Program-made: the position numbers and the translations under genes | Shown: one piece after another, positions 48,530-56,645 of the stretch | How the letters are laid out: every line of letters starts with the position of its first letter | How positions within the stretch are numbered: position 1 is the first letter of the stretch | IMG/VR virus record: IMGVR_UViG_3300028392_000043 | Coordinates: 1-64,000 of that record | From: a virus | Strand: one strand, 5' to 3' | Length of the DNA: 64,000 bases | The notes under the pieces: model-generated | Database searches by the model: none | Seen by the model: only the letters and a program-made list of their open reading frames with translations | Told to the model about the DNA's origin: nothing

Positions 48530-48873
48530 TAAGTACGTAGCCCACTTGCTCTATTCTCGGAATCAATTGAATACGACATAATTTTAGCCGCTTCAACGTT
48601 TGATTTAAGAATAGATAGATGCATAACTAATGATTTTGTATTGGCTTCCGCTAACTTTGCGTATAACCGCTGGTCAGCGCTTTCAAGAAAAGCTTTGTTT
48701 TCTTTTTCAAAAACAGTGCCAGAAGCAGTTAAACCTGCTTTTGCCAAAGCCCCTTTATATTCTTGCTCAGCCAATACCTCTTCCTGCAAAGATTCTTTGT
48801 ACTCTTTGAGTATGCGGTCTTGATCTTCAGTAACTTTTTCCAAGTCACTAACAATACTGGCTTGCCGTATCAT
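48529..48873 (-). CDS. coiled-coil protein
   Basis: 114 residues, a long helix (IVSDLEKVTEDQDRILKEYK) with heptad-like spacing. No family recognised. Overlaps the HNH gene and the gene upstream by a few bases. Confidence 0.5.
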   Translation of the reverse strand: MIRQASIVSDLEKVTEDQDRILKEYKESLQEEVLAEQEYKGALAKAGLTASGTVFEKENKAFLESADQRLYAKLAEANTKSLVMHLSILKSNVEAAKIMSYSIDSENRASGLRT

Positions 48874-49139
48874 TTTTTCTTACCTAACTCCTTTGCAAGT
48901 TTGGCAATAATGGCAATCAAATCATCTACGATTTCTTCGTAAATTGCTTTTTTAGGTTCTTGTGTGTGAATTTTGTCCCACTCAGAATAATGATTGTATT
49001 GATAATCATGCTTTTTATTGTATTTTTTAACCCAGCGTTTCATATCTTTATCTTGTTCAGATAACCAATTGTCATAATATGATGAATCAAGTTTTTCTTC
49101 ATCATTGTTTGGCTCTGGATTTGAAGTGTCATCTTCCAT
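48870..49139 (-). CDS. small charged protein
   Basis: 89 residues, acidic N-terminus, then a Tyr/Lys-rich middle (RWVKKYNKKHDYQYNHYSEW) and an amphipathic helix (IVDDLIAIIAKLAKELGKKK). Not recognised. Confidence 0.5.
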   Translation of the reverse strand: MEDDTSNPEPNNDEEKLDSSYYDNWLSEQDKDMKRWVKKYNKKHDYQYNHYSEWDKIHTQEPKKAIYEEIVDDLIAIIAKLAKELGKKK

Positions 49140-49151
49140 GGTGTTTTTCCT

Positions 49152-49298
49152 TTACTTTACTCGGTCTATTCTGACATCAGAGCATACATTGGAAAGCTCT
49201 TTATAAGCAAGTACCTCAGCATGTTCTTTGTTTTCTGCGGTAATAGTAACGGTGACTTCTGCCACCACTTCATATACCTCATTATTTTCTTGCGACAT
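49152..49298 (-). CDS. very small unknown protein
   Basis: 48 residues. The ATG at 49298 is preceded by AGGAGAGGAA. A Val/Thr-rich strand (YEVVAEVTVTITAENKEHAE) is followed by a helix and a basic end. The plan resembles the 52-residue gene at 45953. This is the first gene of the minus-strand block, transcribed divergently from the operon at 49371. Confidence 0.55.
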   Translation of the reverse strand: MSQENNEVYEVVAEVTVTITAENKEHAEVLAYKELSNVCSDVRIDRVK

Positions 49299-49313
49299 TT
49301 CCTCTCCTATTTC

Positions 49314-49341
49314 TTGACAGGCTTCCTATAAGTAGTATGCT
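49314..49341 (+). promoter_or_regulatory. sigma70-type promoter of the 49371 operon
   Basis: TTGACA (49314-49319), a 16-base spacer and TATGCT (49336-49341) stand about 30 bases before the ATG at 49371. The -35 hexamer is consensus. The divergent gene starts within 20 bases, so a promoter on the other strand probably overlaps. Confidence 0.75.
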
Positions 49342-49370
49342 ATTGCATAACACCGACAGAAAGGGTAAGC

Positions 49371-49595
49371 ATGGCGCTCAGCCTTGACGCACCAGAAGTA
49401 AAGAAAGACAAAATCTGTTCTTTACAAAAACTCCGCAACAAACTAGATGCAGAGGATCAAGCCGTACTAGACAGTTGGCTTGAAAACAAAGTAACTCCAT
49501 ATCGTATCTACATGGCACTCAAAAGAGAAGGCCATGCCATCGGTAGGCAAGTAGTCTACGAACACACGAACGGATGTTGTATCTGTGGCTCTTAA
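49371..49595 (+). CDS. small helix-turn-helix-like protein
   Basis: 74 residues. DAEDQAVLDSWLENKVTPYR and IYMALKREGHAIGRQVVYEH fit a winged or HTH-type DNA-binding fold common in small actinophage proteins, ending in CCICGS, which may bind a metal. It starts the short plus-strand operon behind a strong promoter, overlapping the phosphoesterase gene by 11 bases. A regulatory role is inferred. Confidence 0.6.
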   Translation: MALSLDAPEVKKDKICSLQKLRNKLDAEDQAVLDSWLENKVTPYRIYMALKREGHAIGRQVVYEHTNGCCICGS

Positions 49596-50772
49596 AGACT
49601 TTACAGAAATGGGCCCTAGCAGCCCTGATCCTCGTGGTAAACACCCAAACATTCCTAAAGGTTGGGAACCACGTCTAGAGTACGATGATGCTCAAGGTGG
49701 CTATCTTGTTACTAGGCCTCGTGAGGTTAAACAAGATGACCCTAGTTCTTTAGAAATTTTTGACCAATTCAATGTAAATCCAGAAAAGTGGAAAATTACT
49801 AATTTGCGCAGGTCTACTTGGCAAACTTATAGTGGAGAATGGCTTGAATCCTTTAAGGCTACATTTGTGCCTGTAACTATGGTCAGTGAAGCTTTAAGGC
49901 TAGATGCAGACCAGTTAATTGAAGAAGTTAAACGCCATAAACCAACCAAGCGTACAGCCCCTACAGGCGACTTTACAGCCGTTTTTGCTGTAGGTGACAC
50001 TCAGATAGGTAAAGTCGATGGTGGTGGCTCAGAAACCATCCTAAACAACATGCTGACCCGTTTTGACGCATCTAAAGAACGCCTAGCTGATATGCGTAGA
50101 TTAGGTTACGGAATCGGTGAAATAGTCGCACCTTGGCTGGGTGACTGTATTGAAGGTAACCAAAGCCAAAATGGTAACGCTGCAGCAGCCGGACGCATAG
50201 ATTTAACTATCACAGAGCAATACCGTGTATTACGGCGCACAATGATGTATCAAATCAGAATTCTTGCCCCTCTGGTGGAAAAATTGGTAATTCCCGTAAT
50301 TCCCGGCAACCACGATGAAGCAGAACGACGAGGCGGTATAGTCAGGTCCTACACAGACTCATGGGCCATTGAAGCAGGTGTAGCGGTAGCAGACGCTTGC
50401 GCAGCTAACCCAGACGTTTACGGCAACGTGTCATTCATCTTTCCAAAACCAGACGAATTAACAGTCACAATGGAAACAAGTGGCACAATCCTAGCAATGG
50501 CACACGGACACCAATTTGGTAGAGATCCAATCAAATGGTGGCAAGAGCAATCACACGGTCGCCAGCCAGTAGGTGAAGCACACATACTCTTAGGCGCACA
50601 CTTACACCACCACAAAATGCAAGACAGTGGTAAAGATAGAGTCTTTATTCAGGTTCCTGCGCTTGATGGTGGGTCTAATTGGTTCCGCCATCGCCGCGGG
50701 GAAGATGCTAAAGCAGGTCTGCTAACCTTTGTAACATCAAACGGCGCATGGCATGAAATGAGCATCCTGTAA
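49585..50772 (+). CDS. calcineurin-like metallophosphoesterase
   Basis: 395 residues from GTG (an ATG eight codons later is possible). The metallophosphatase signature is visible: GDTQ at about residue 138, WLGDCIEG near 185, the block PGNHDEAERR near 242, GHQFGRD near 306 and GAHLHHH near 336. The N-terminal 130 residues are a separate domain with HPNIPKGWEP. Similar genes occur in actinophages, where they may act as nucleases or phosphatases in DNA metabolism; the substrate is not known. The coding strand is A/C-rich, unlike the other plus-strand genes. Confidence 0.85.
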   Translation: MALKDFTEMGPSSPDPRGKHPNIPKGWEPRLEYDDAQGGYLVTRPREVKQDDPSSLEIFDQFNVNPEKWKITNLRRSTWQTYSGEWLESFKATFVPVTMVSEALRLDADQLIEEVKRHKPTKRTAPTGDFTAVFAVGDTQIGKVDGGGSETILNNMLTRFDASKERLADMRRLGYGIGEIVAPWLGDCIEGNQSQNGNAAAAGRIDLTITEQYRVLRRTMMYQIRILAPLVEKLVIPVIPGNHDEAERRGGIVRSYTDSWAIEAGVAVADACAANPDVYGNVSFIFPKPDELTVTMETSGTILAMAHGHQFGRDPIKWWQEQSHGRQPVGEAHILLGAHLHHHKMQDSGKDRVFIQVPALDGGSNWFRHRRGEDAKAGLLTFVTSNGAWHEMSIL

Positions 50773-51029
50773 TGGACAAAACAATTATTGAAGAAGCATG
50801 GGCATTAGTAAATGGTGACCGACAAAACGACTACGGCACTGCGTTAAAAAACATGAGTAGAACAGCCAAAATCTGGTCAGGCATCCTAGACATCGATGTA
50901 ACACCAGAACAAGTAGCCCTATGCATGGCTGGCGTAAAACTAGCCAGATCGCAACAAACCTACAAAAGAGACAATGTAGTAGATGCGGTTGGATATCTTC
51001 TCGTTTACGACAATGTGAGCCTAAAATGA
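50772..51029 (+). CDS. DUF6378 family protein
   Basis: 85 residues with the family pattern IEEAWALVNGDRQNDYGTAL, VTPEQVALCMAGVKLARSQ and YKRDNVVDAVGYLLVYDN. The family is widespread in phages and resembles parts of nucleotide-metabolism proteins, but its reaction is unproven. The stop of the phosphoesterase overlaps its start. Confidence 0.8.
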   Translation: MDKTIIEEAWALVNGDRQNDYGTALKNMSRTAKIWSGILDIDVTPEQVALCMAGVKLARSQQTYKRDNVVDAVGYLLVYDNVSLK

Positions 51030-51229
51030 AACGCCAGATCGTCGTCAAGCTATTTGGCGATGAGATTGTAAATATTCTCATTGACGAAAGCGATGACGAT
51101 GCTATTGAAGAGGCTGAAGACTCTTCAGAGAATCTGGGGTCTATTACTTCTGCAGATTTATCTAAAGGCGAAGGCTCTATTGGTTTTAATACGCCGTGGA
51201 GTGTTGAGTATTGGGATGAAGATGAGTAA
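51026..51229 (+). CDS. small acidic protein
   Basis: 67 residues from the ATG at 51026, overlapping the preceding stop (ATGA). A strand KRQIVVKLFGDEIVNILID is followed by an acidic stretch and a C-terminal EYWDEDE. Not recognised. It converges with the gene at 51186-51401, overlapping 44 bases. Confidence 0.55.
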   Translation: MKRQIVVKLFGDEIVNILIDESDDDAIEEAEDSSENLGSITSADLSKGEGSIGFNTPWSVEYWDEDE

Positions 51230-51401
51230 GTTTGTGATTTGCCCAGTCTTCTTTTTGTAACTCGTAATTATCAGTTATGGTGTTAGATTTCCATCCACAT
51301 CGACAGCCTGATGATTTTATTACTGTCAGTACTTCATTAATGTTTTGTATTTGTATTGCTTGTTCGTAGCGGCATTTTTTTGCGCCTTGCTTTTTGCTCA
51401 T
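51186..51401 (-). CDS. small Cys/His-containing protein
   Basis: 71 residues with CRCGWKSNTI and NHKLTHLHPN, which together look like a possible single zinc-binding site. The start overlaps the fibre gene stop (TAATG). It runs into the end of the plus-strand operon. Function unknown. Confidence 0.5.
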   Translation of the reverse strand: MSKKQGAKKCRYEQAIQIQNINEVLTVIKSSGCRCGWKSNTITDNYELQKEDWANHKLTHLHPNTQHSTAY

Positions 51402-52087
51402 TATGCTGCTTCGTAAGTTCCACTAAAAATAATTACGTCAGCAGCAGTTTTTGTGTAAGTAGTGCTATTTAAACCTATTCTTGCTAAATATGTACCACTA
51501 GCCAAAATAAGTTGAGGCTGAAATGTTGTTGTGCTCACTGGTGCAATGGCTAAAACAGTTACAGAAGAAACGCCGGTTAAGTTACCTCTTCCAGTGCCAA
51601 TCCAGTTACTATCTAAAGAAGTGACTGGCAAACTTAGCGTAAGATTACCGCTACCTACTGTTGCTGTTGTAAAAGTCCAACTACCTTTAAAAAATACTGT
51701 TTTTCCAATTTGAATCCATCGGGCTAGTGGAACAGTTGCGCCTGTAGACCATCCTGTGCCAGTTACGGCTGGGTTGTAGTCATTCCAGGCTGCGTGATCT
51801 GCAGCTATTGTTGTACCAGAAATGCCACCTATAGTTGAGGCGCTATCTAGCGTTGCGGTTGCTGCGGTTGCTGTTAAGTTCGCAACGTTAATGGTTGCAG
51901 TACCATCGTTATAATCTGCTAAGTTACTTATTTCTAGCGGTGAAGCAACCCATTTATTGTCTAAATAAACCAATGCATCGTTTAAGTTTGGGTTTCCAAC
52001 ACTAACATTTGAAATGTCGTTTAGTTCATGAACATGACCACTACCTGATGAAGAGGATGTGACTTTTCCTTTATTTACTAAATCCAT
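51401..52087 (-). CDS. tail fibre tip protein of the second receptor-binding set
   Basis: 228 residues, Thr/Ser/Gly-rich. An N-terminal fibre-type stretch (VNKGKVTSSSSGSGHVHELN, then VYLDNKWVASPLEIS) leads to a C-terminal beta domain with WSTGATVPLARWIQIGKTVF, a pattern common at the distal end of actinophage fibres. Coding order is 54521, 53607, 52087, 51401. Confidence 0.6.
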   Translation of the reverse strand: MDLVNKGKVTSSSSGSGHVHELNDISNVSVGNPNLNDALVYLDNKWVASPLEISNLADYNDGTATINVANLTATAATATLDSASTIGGISGTTIAADHAAWNDYNPAVTGTGWSTGATVPLARWIQIGKTVFFKGSWTFTTATVGSGNLTLSLPVTSLDSNWIGTGRGNLTGVSSVTVLAIAPVSTTTFQPQLILASGTYLARIGLNSTTYTKTAADVIIFSGTYEAA

Positions 52088-53607
52088 TAGATTACTGTAA
52101 ACCTTAACTGGCCGTTTACTGTTGAACTACCACCTAAGTCACGATCAAACATCATGTAGTAGCTTGCGCTGCTAAGATTACCTGGGTCTATTCCACCAAT
52201 GGTAATACCTTTGTATGTGCCTGCTTTTAGTAATGCAATCCATTCAGTTGGTAGTGTTACCCAAATTGCTTCGTTTTTGCTAAAAGCATTTGTTAAGTAT
52301 TGCCACCAACCGGATTTGTCTGCTGGTGTTGCAGCTGTGTAACTAGCGGACGTGCTTATGGTGTTAGATGATGAGTGGGTAGTGTATTTATGTAACGTTA
52401 TGTTAATAAAACCAAATGATGGGCCTATTGTGGTGCTTCGTTTAAAGTAAACTTCTGCTTGTGACCACGTACCTTCTGTAGGTATTCCAGAAAGAGCATT
52501 TGCGCCGTAATAGAAATAACTATAGTAAACGCCTGGCTGCGCACCGTATGATGTTCCATCACCATGATAATAATTTCCAGTTGAAGTCCAAGACGTAGAG
52601 TTGTAATAACTTTGAAATTGCGTATAAACCTGTTTAGGGCTTACCGGGAATATACCATTAACAAAAGTATCGGTAGTAAATGTTGTTGGTAAACCGTTAG
52701 GTGAAGCAACGCCGCCTACATTTGCTTGTAAAACAATAGTGTAGGTGGAGTTAATTGTTAAACCAGTAATTGTTGCACCTGATGCAACCCCACTTGCGTA
52801 AACATTTCCGCTATTAAAATCTACAATGTTGTAACTTGTTGCGCCTGCATATGTGCCAGTCCAAGTTATTGTTGCGCCAACATCAGATTTATCGGCAATA
52901 ACTGGCGCAAATGTTGGTGCGGGTAATTGATCTAAGTTAACTGTAATTGTTTGGGCTACCGAACCGGTTTCTACAGTTGATGTTGTAGTGTTATAAACAT
53001 TGCCAAAAACACTTAAAGTAAAGTCGCTTGATGCTGCAGGCGTAGGAGCAGTATACGTAAATGTTCCAGATGTTGTGGTTCCGCTGGAAATAATTTTTGC
53101 TGCGTCAACATCATATAAAGTCCAGCTTGTGGCATTAGGTACATTAAAAGAAAAGTTTATGGTGTTGTATGACGGTGTTCCAAGCGTATATGTAAATGAA
53201 TCAACATAAATTGTTGTTGGATATACTTGTACCCAACGTGATTGTGGTGTTTTAAAGATCACTTCACCTTGGGTGCTTGCTGATGCAGAAAATGCTGTAC
53301 CTGTTGGTGTTGCTGTAAAAGCGGTTGTACTGGTAACTGTAGCTACTGTGTAGTTGGTGTTAAGTGAACTTGGTGATGCGCCCACAACGCTAATTATGTC
53401 GCCTAAAGCAAAAGAATGACCACTGGTAACAAATGATGCTGAACTTGGTGAACTTGTTACTGTTATGGCTGTGGTTTTTGCTTTGTTAAAGTTTCTCCAC
53501 GCTTTTTGCGCTGGAACAAAATTAGTATCATCAATGCAAGTAGATAATACTTTTACGTTACTAAAAGCATGTGCTGCATTATTAGTGGATGTTTTAGGTG
53601 TTGCCAT
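52087..53607 (-). CDS. large FN3-type fibre protein of the second set
   Basis: 506 residues from the ATG at 53607, which overlaps the preceding stop; an in-frame upstream ATG is less likely. Residues about 50-125 hold the recurrent beta module (TSGHSFALGDIISVVGASPS). Two FN3- or Ig-like domains follow (TINFSFNVPNATSWTLYDVD, VGATITWTGTYAGATSYNIV), and a C-terminal jelly-roll-like domain ends GQLRFTVI. Probably a distal fibre protein that binds host glycans. Confidence 0.6.
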   Translation of the reverse strand: MATPKTSTNNAAHAFSNVKVLSTCIDDTNFVPAQKAWRNFNKAKTTAITVTSSPSSASFVTSGHSFALGDIISVVGASPSSLNTNYTVATVTSTTAFTATPTGTAFSASASTQGEVIFKTPQSRWVQVYPTTIYVDSFTYTLGTPSYNTINFSFNVPNATSWTLYDVDAAKIISSGTTTSGTFTYTAPTPAASSDFTLSVFGNVYNTTTSTVETGSVAQTITVNLDQLPAPTFAPVIADKSDVGATITWTGTYAGATSYNIVDFNSGNVYASGVASGATITGLTINSTYTIVLQANVGGVASPNGLPTTFTTDTFVNGIFPVSPKQVYTQFQSYYNSTSWTSTGNYYHGDGTSYGAQPGVYYSYFYYGANALSGIPTEGTWSQAEVYFKRSTTIGPSFGFINITLHKYTTHSSSNTISTSASYTAATPADKSGWWQYLTNAFSKNEAIWVTLPTEWIALLKAGTYKGITIGGIDPGNLSSASYYMMFDRDLGGSSTVNGQLRFTVI

Positions 53608-54524
53608 TAGTATTGAACCCACAATGAAGCGTAAGGATATGTGCCAGATGTTGGTGGAGTTGAGTTAGAAATATTTACGGTTGATAAAACAGATGATGTT
53701 CCTGTAGTACCATCCCACAAATAAACATACATTGTGTTTGTGTTTTGCTGTAAATAAATAGTTCCATTAGTAATTAAACCTGATGTGTTTACTGACGTAT
53801 ATAGTTGCGCAGTTACTGCAGTAGCGTCGGCGTAAGACTGCACACCGGTTGATCCATAGATTCCAGTAAGGCCAAATGTCCATGATGTGTAAGTACCTGA
53901 ACCCACAGTGTTTGCAACGTTTACTGTTATGGCTGTGGTAGATGATGCTGTAATAATTCCTTCGACATAATTTGAAGTATCAACAATTACGCGTACTCGC
54001 TGACCAACAACATAAGCATGAGTGGTTGTACTAAAACTCCAAGTTTTAGAACCTGTGCCAATTGCGTTTGATGTGGTAGATGTTACACCTGAGTAGCCTG
54101 CACCTGCTGGCCCTGTAGAACCACCGCCAAAGTTACCGTTACCTGGCGATGCTGGCCATGCGCCTGAAGCTTTAACATAAATGTTTTTATTTGTGTAATC
54201 TAAATACACATCGCCATTATTGCTAGTAGTTGGTGCTGGTGGGCTAGAAGTTGGTGCACCGCTACCTACGTAAACAGATGTGCCTGTGTCACCTTTAACG
54301 CCTTGTGGAATACTAAAGTTCCAGATGGCTGCATTAGTTGTACTGCCAGTCGCAGCCGTAACGGTAGCGCTTGATCCTGCACTACCGGTGGTTACGGTAC
54401 CAATAGTGACTGTTGCTGCCACACCATCTGCGCCTGTAGCACCTGTAGGGCCTACACCACGCAATACGCCTGTTCTAACTTGTACTGTGCCGCCTGATGC
54501 TAAGCGTACTGTGTTGCTACTCAT
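53607..54524 (-). CDS. collagen-like fibre protein of the second set
   Basis: 305 residues. After a short N-terminal strand, GPTGATGADG starts a collagen-like region, followed by a beta stretch ending FSIPQGVKGDTGTSVYVGSG, a linker with LDYTNKNIYVKASGAW, and a beta module (STTTHAYVVGQRVRVIVDTS). The equivalent in the first set is the gene at 37519-38691. Confidence 0.6.
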   Translation of the reverse strand: MSSNTVRLASGGTVQVRTGVLRGVGPTGATGADGVAATVTIGTVTTGSAGSSATVTAATGSTTNAAIWNFSIPQGVKGDTGTSVYVGSGAPTSSPPAPTTSNNGDVYLDYTNKNIYVKASGAWPASPGNGNFGGGSTGPAGAGYSGVTSTTSNAIGTGSKTWSFSTTTHAYVVGQRVRVIVDTSNYVEGIITASSTTAITVNVANTVGSGTYTSWTFGLTGIYGSTGVQSYADATAVTAQLYTSVNTSGLITNGTIYLQQNTNTMYVYLWDGTTGTSSVLSTVNISNSTPPTSGTYPYASLWVQY

Positions 54525-55123
54525 AATGACTCCATAATAGTTGTTCTGGTGTTGACGATAAAAAGACCTGAAACTAATTTTACTTGTGGGTTTGCAATTG
54601 GGCTAGATACGCCATCTACAGTGGCATAAACATCAATTTGATAAGTTCCAGGGTTTAAAGTTTTAGTTATTGATTTAGGTGCGCTAAGTTGCAAAACACC
54701 AGCGGTACCAGCAATTGTAATAGATGCTTGTGTTGCTGGAGTATTTGATGATTTGAATGAAATTATTGTGTTATTTGCGCTATCTTTAATGTCTGCTCGG
54801 CAACTTTCAAACGTAGCCGTTACTGTTCCGTTAACTGCAGAAGCATTGGTGTATTGAAAAGATGTACCAGCAACGATACTGGTGATTGCAAAAATTCCGT
54901 TATTTGCTGTTACACCGCCAGAAATAGTGACATAATCACCGACCAAAAAAGCATGTCCAGTGCATGTTGCTGTTACTGTTCCGCTTGATACTGAAAGAGT
55001 TGCTGATTTTGCAAAAGAAGCTCGCACTGGCATAGCCGAACCCGTACTGTCTGCCCATAGTAATTGACACGCAAAGTCTTCACCTGCGTCCAAATCTATT
55101 TCAACATAATCGCGGTTGGCCAT
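54521..55123 (-). CDS. Ig-like fibre-base protein with inserted module
   Basis: 200 residues. The outer parts (MANRDYVEIDLDAGEDFACQ, then RADIKDSANNTIISFK and LNPGTYQIDVYATVDG) resemble the 115-residue protein at 37175-37522. Between them sits a beta module with GHAFLVGDYVTISGGVTANN, as in the capsid decoration-like protein. It probably links the fibre to the tail. Confidence 0.6.
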   Translation of the reverse strand: MANRDYVEIDLDAGEDFACQLLWADSTGSAMPVRASFAKSATLSVSSGTVTATCTGHAFLVGDYVTISGGVTANNGIFAITSIVAGTSFQYTNASAVNGTVTATFESCRADIKDSANNTIISFKSSNTPATQASITIAGTAGVLQLSAPKSITKTLNPGTYQIDVYATVDGVSSPIANPQVKLVSGLFIVNTRTTIMESL

Positions 55124-55623
55124 TAGTATTCTCCTTGATCAATCATTGTTGGTAATTCTGCTACACGCCGAAGTGCAGCAACATACTCTTCAGATGTACC
55201 TGCAACAACAATAGTGTTATTAGTTATTGTACTAGTAGGCATGTTATCTAAGCCTAAGACTTTGGCTCTTGCTTGAATAATTTTTAACGCTGTTTCTACG
55301 GCTTGCCTATCTCCAGAGATGGCATCTTGCCATACTGCGCTCTGTAATTCGTCTAAACGGTCTACTTCCATAGCCAAAAGTGAGCGTTTGTGGCCCGCAT
55401 CTACTAAATCTGCGGCTTCTTTTAAGGTATCTGCAATTAGCGTATTTGCTTTGCGTTCAGATATACCTAAATATTCAGCAATTGACCATAGTGAGCGTCC
55501 TGATCTGCGCATCTCTAAAGCTTTGCGAGCCATTTCGTTGCGTTCATCTTGAATTATTGCCATGGTATTAACTTTTTTGGCTTTAGCAACGGCTTTAGTT
55601 GGTGATGCTTTTTTTACAGTCAT
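55123..55623 (-). CDS. terminase-small-subunit-like HTH protein
   Basis: 166 residues. A helix-turn-helix (KALEMRRSGRSLWSIAEYL, GISERKANTLIADTLKEA) is followed by a helical domain (LLAMEVDRLDELQSAVWQDA, then ETALKIIQARAKVLGLD), the layout of many phage small terminases and related DNA-binding proteins. The large subunit is not present in the window, so the assignment is from domain form only. It lies between the WhiB gene and the second fibre set. Confidence 0.55.
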   Translation of the reverse strand: MTVKKASPTKAVAKAKKVNTMAIIQDERNEMARKALEMRRSGRSLWSIAEYLGISERKANTLIADTLKEAADLVDAGHKRSLLAMEVDRLDELQSAVWQDAISGDRQAVETALKIIQARAKVLGLDNMPTSTITNNTIVVAGTSEEYVAALRRVAELPTMIDQGEY

Positions 55624-56051
55624 TTCTTTCTTCTCCTAGGCGCTACAAATGTTTTATCATCATAATCATCCATGGCTTTCTTTACATCATTTTTATTTTT
55701 AGCCAAAGCCGCTCTGCGTTCAAATGCCGTAAAGCCGCCCCAAACACCATAAGGTTCATTTGTTTTTAAAGCAGTAATTAAACAATCACGTTGCACTTCA
55801 CATAATTTGCAAATAGATTTAGCATAATTTATTTGCTGTGATGACATTGGTAAATCGGAGTGACCGTAAAAAATTTCTGATGGCATACCAAAACAGTATG
55901 CGTCATCCTGCCAATACTTTTTGGCCGTATAGCGCCAGGCAGGTGGAATCGATGACGTCTTGTGGTTTTTTGCATTTTTGGCAACATTCGTAGTATCTGG
56001 GATGCTTTGAGGCAAGCCATCTTTCAACGGCTTGTTTGTCCGCGTTTCCAT
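55620..56051 (-). CDS. WhiB-like Fe-S regulator
   Basis: 143 residues. The WhiB signature is present: Cys53, then Cys81-x2-Cys84-x5-Cys90, which bind a 4Fe-4S cluster, and the GVWGG turn at 102-106, followed by ERRAALAKNK and a basic tail for DNA contact. Phage WhiB proteins modulate host gene expression and are typical of actinophages. Its first 50 residues are encoded inside the resolvase gene, overlapping 149 bases, with no other start that would keep Cys53. Confidence 0.8.
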   Translation of the reverse strand: METRTNKPLKDGLPQSIPDTTNVAKNAKNHKTSSIPPAWRYTAKKYWQDDAYCFGMPSEIFYGHSDLPMSSQQINYAKSICKLCEVQRDCLITALKTNEPYGVWGGFTAFERRAALAKNKNDVKKAMDDYDDKTFVAPRRRKK

Positions 56052-56373
56052 ACCCTAATACCGCCTTTTTCCATGATGATGGTCCAATAAATGTTACTTC
56101 TGAGTCTACCTGTTGTGACGCCAAAGCCAAAGCCCCGGCTACCATACCAAGAGATATGCCTGTTCTAACATTACGACTAACGCCCTGAATAGGCTGTTCA
56201 ATAACTACCAGTTCAGGGCGCGTCGCCGTAATTTTGGTTTTTAACCATTCAGACATGGTTACTAAGTTTTTGATGTCATCTTTACTGGTCAAAATAAGTT
56301 CATCAAAAACCATGTGATTAGGGTGTGCAAACGCAATACGTCTGACGCCATAATCAACACCTGCTGAATTCAT
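55903..56373 (-). CDS. RuvC-like Holliday junction resolvase
   Basis: 156 residues. RNase H fold with Asp7 in GVDYGVRR, Glu59 in ELVVIEQP, and Asp139 with Asp142 in QDVIDSTCLAL, the acidic quartet of RuvC-type resolvases. GPSSWKKAVLGYGNADKQAV is the usual downstream region. It would resolve branched DNA before packaging. It overlaps the WhiB gene by 149 bases. Confidence 0.8.
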   Translation of the reverse strand: MNSAGVDYGVRRIAFAHPNHMVFDELILTSKDDIKNLVTMSEWLKTKITATRPELVVIEQPIQGVSRNVRTGISLGMVAGALALASQQVDSEVTFIGPSSWKKAVLGYGNADKQAVERWLASKHPRYYECCQKCKKPQDVIDSTCLALYGQKVLAG

Positions 56374-56382
56374 ATACCATTT

Positions 56383-56460
56383 CTACCAGTTTTGCTTGTT
56401 AATGTACAGAACGACACCAAGCAAGCCACCGATTAGCAGTAAAAATACCACTTCTCTCAT
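56383..56460 (-). CDS. 25-residue transmembrane peptide
   Basis: A short frame from the ATG at 56460 encodes a single hydrophobic segment (VVFLLLIGGLLGVVLYINK) ending in NW. It has AAGAGG upstream, and its start overlaps the preceding stop (ATGA), so it is likely translated. Small membrane peptides of this type occur in phages, with no assigned function here. Confidence 0.45.
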   Translation of the reverse strand: MREVVFLLLIGGLLGVVLYINKQNW

Positions 56461-56645
56461 CCTCTTTTTTCTCCTTCAATTGGTGGACCCCATGAATCCC
56501 ATGGGTTTTGTCGCCAAGCAATGCGACAAATTTTGTTATCAAAAACATTGATAAGAAGCTGACCACCTAAATTTATAGGCACATAGTATTGGTCGTCTAA
56601 ATTAACTACAAAAGTAGACATTGCATCGTCAATTGGATCAGTCAT
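56457..56645 (-). CDS. small unknown protein
   Basis: 62 residues from the ATG at 56645, with AAGGA upstream; an ATG at 56666 is also in frame. Beta-rich (TFVVNLDDQYYVPINLGGQL) with a Trp-rich C-terminus (AWRQNPWDSWGPP). Not recognised. Confidence 0.5.
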   Translation of the reverse strand: MTDPIDDAMSTFVVNLDDQYYVPINLGGQLLINVFDNKICRIAWRQNPWDSWGPPIEGEKRG

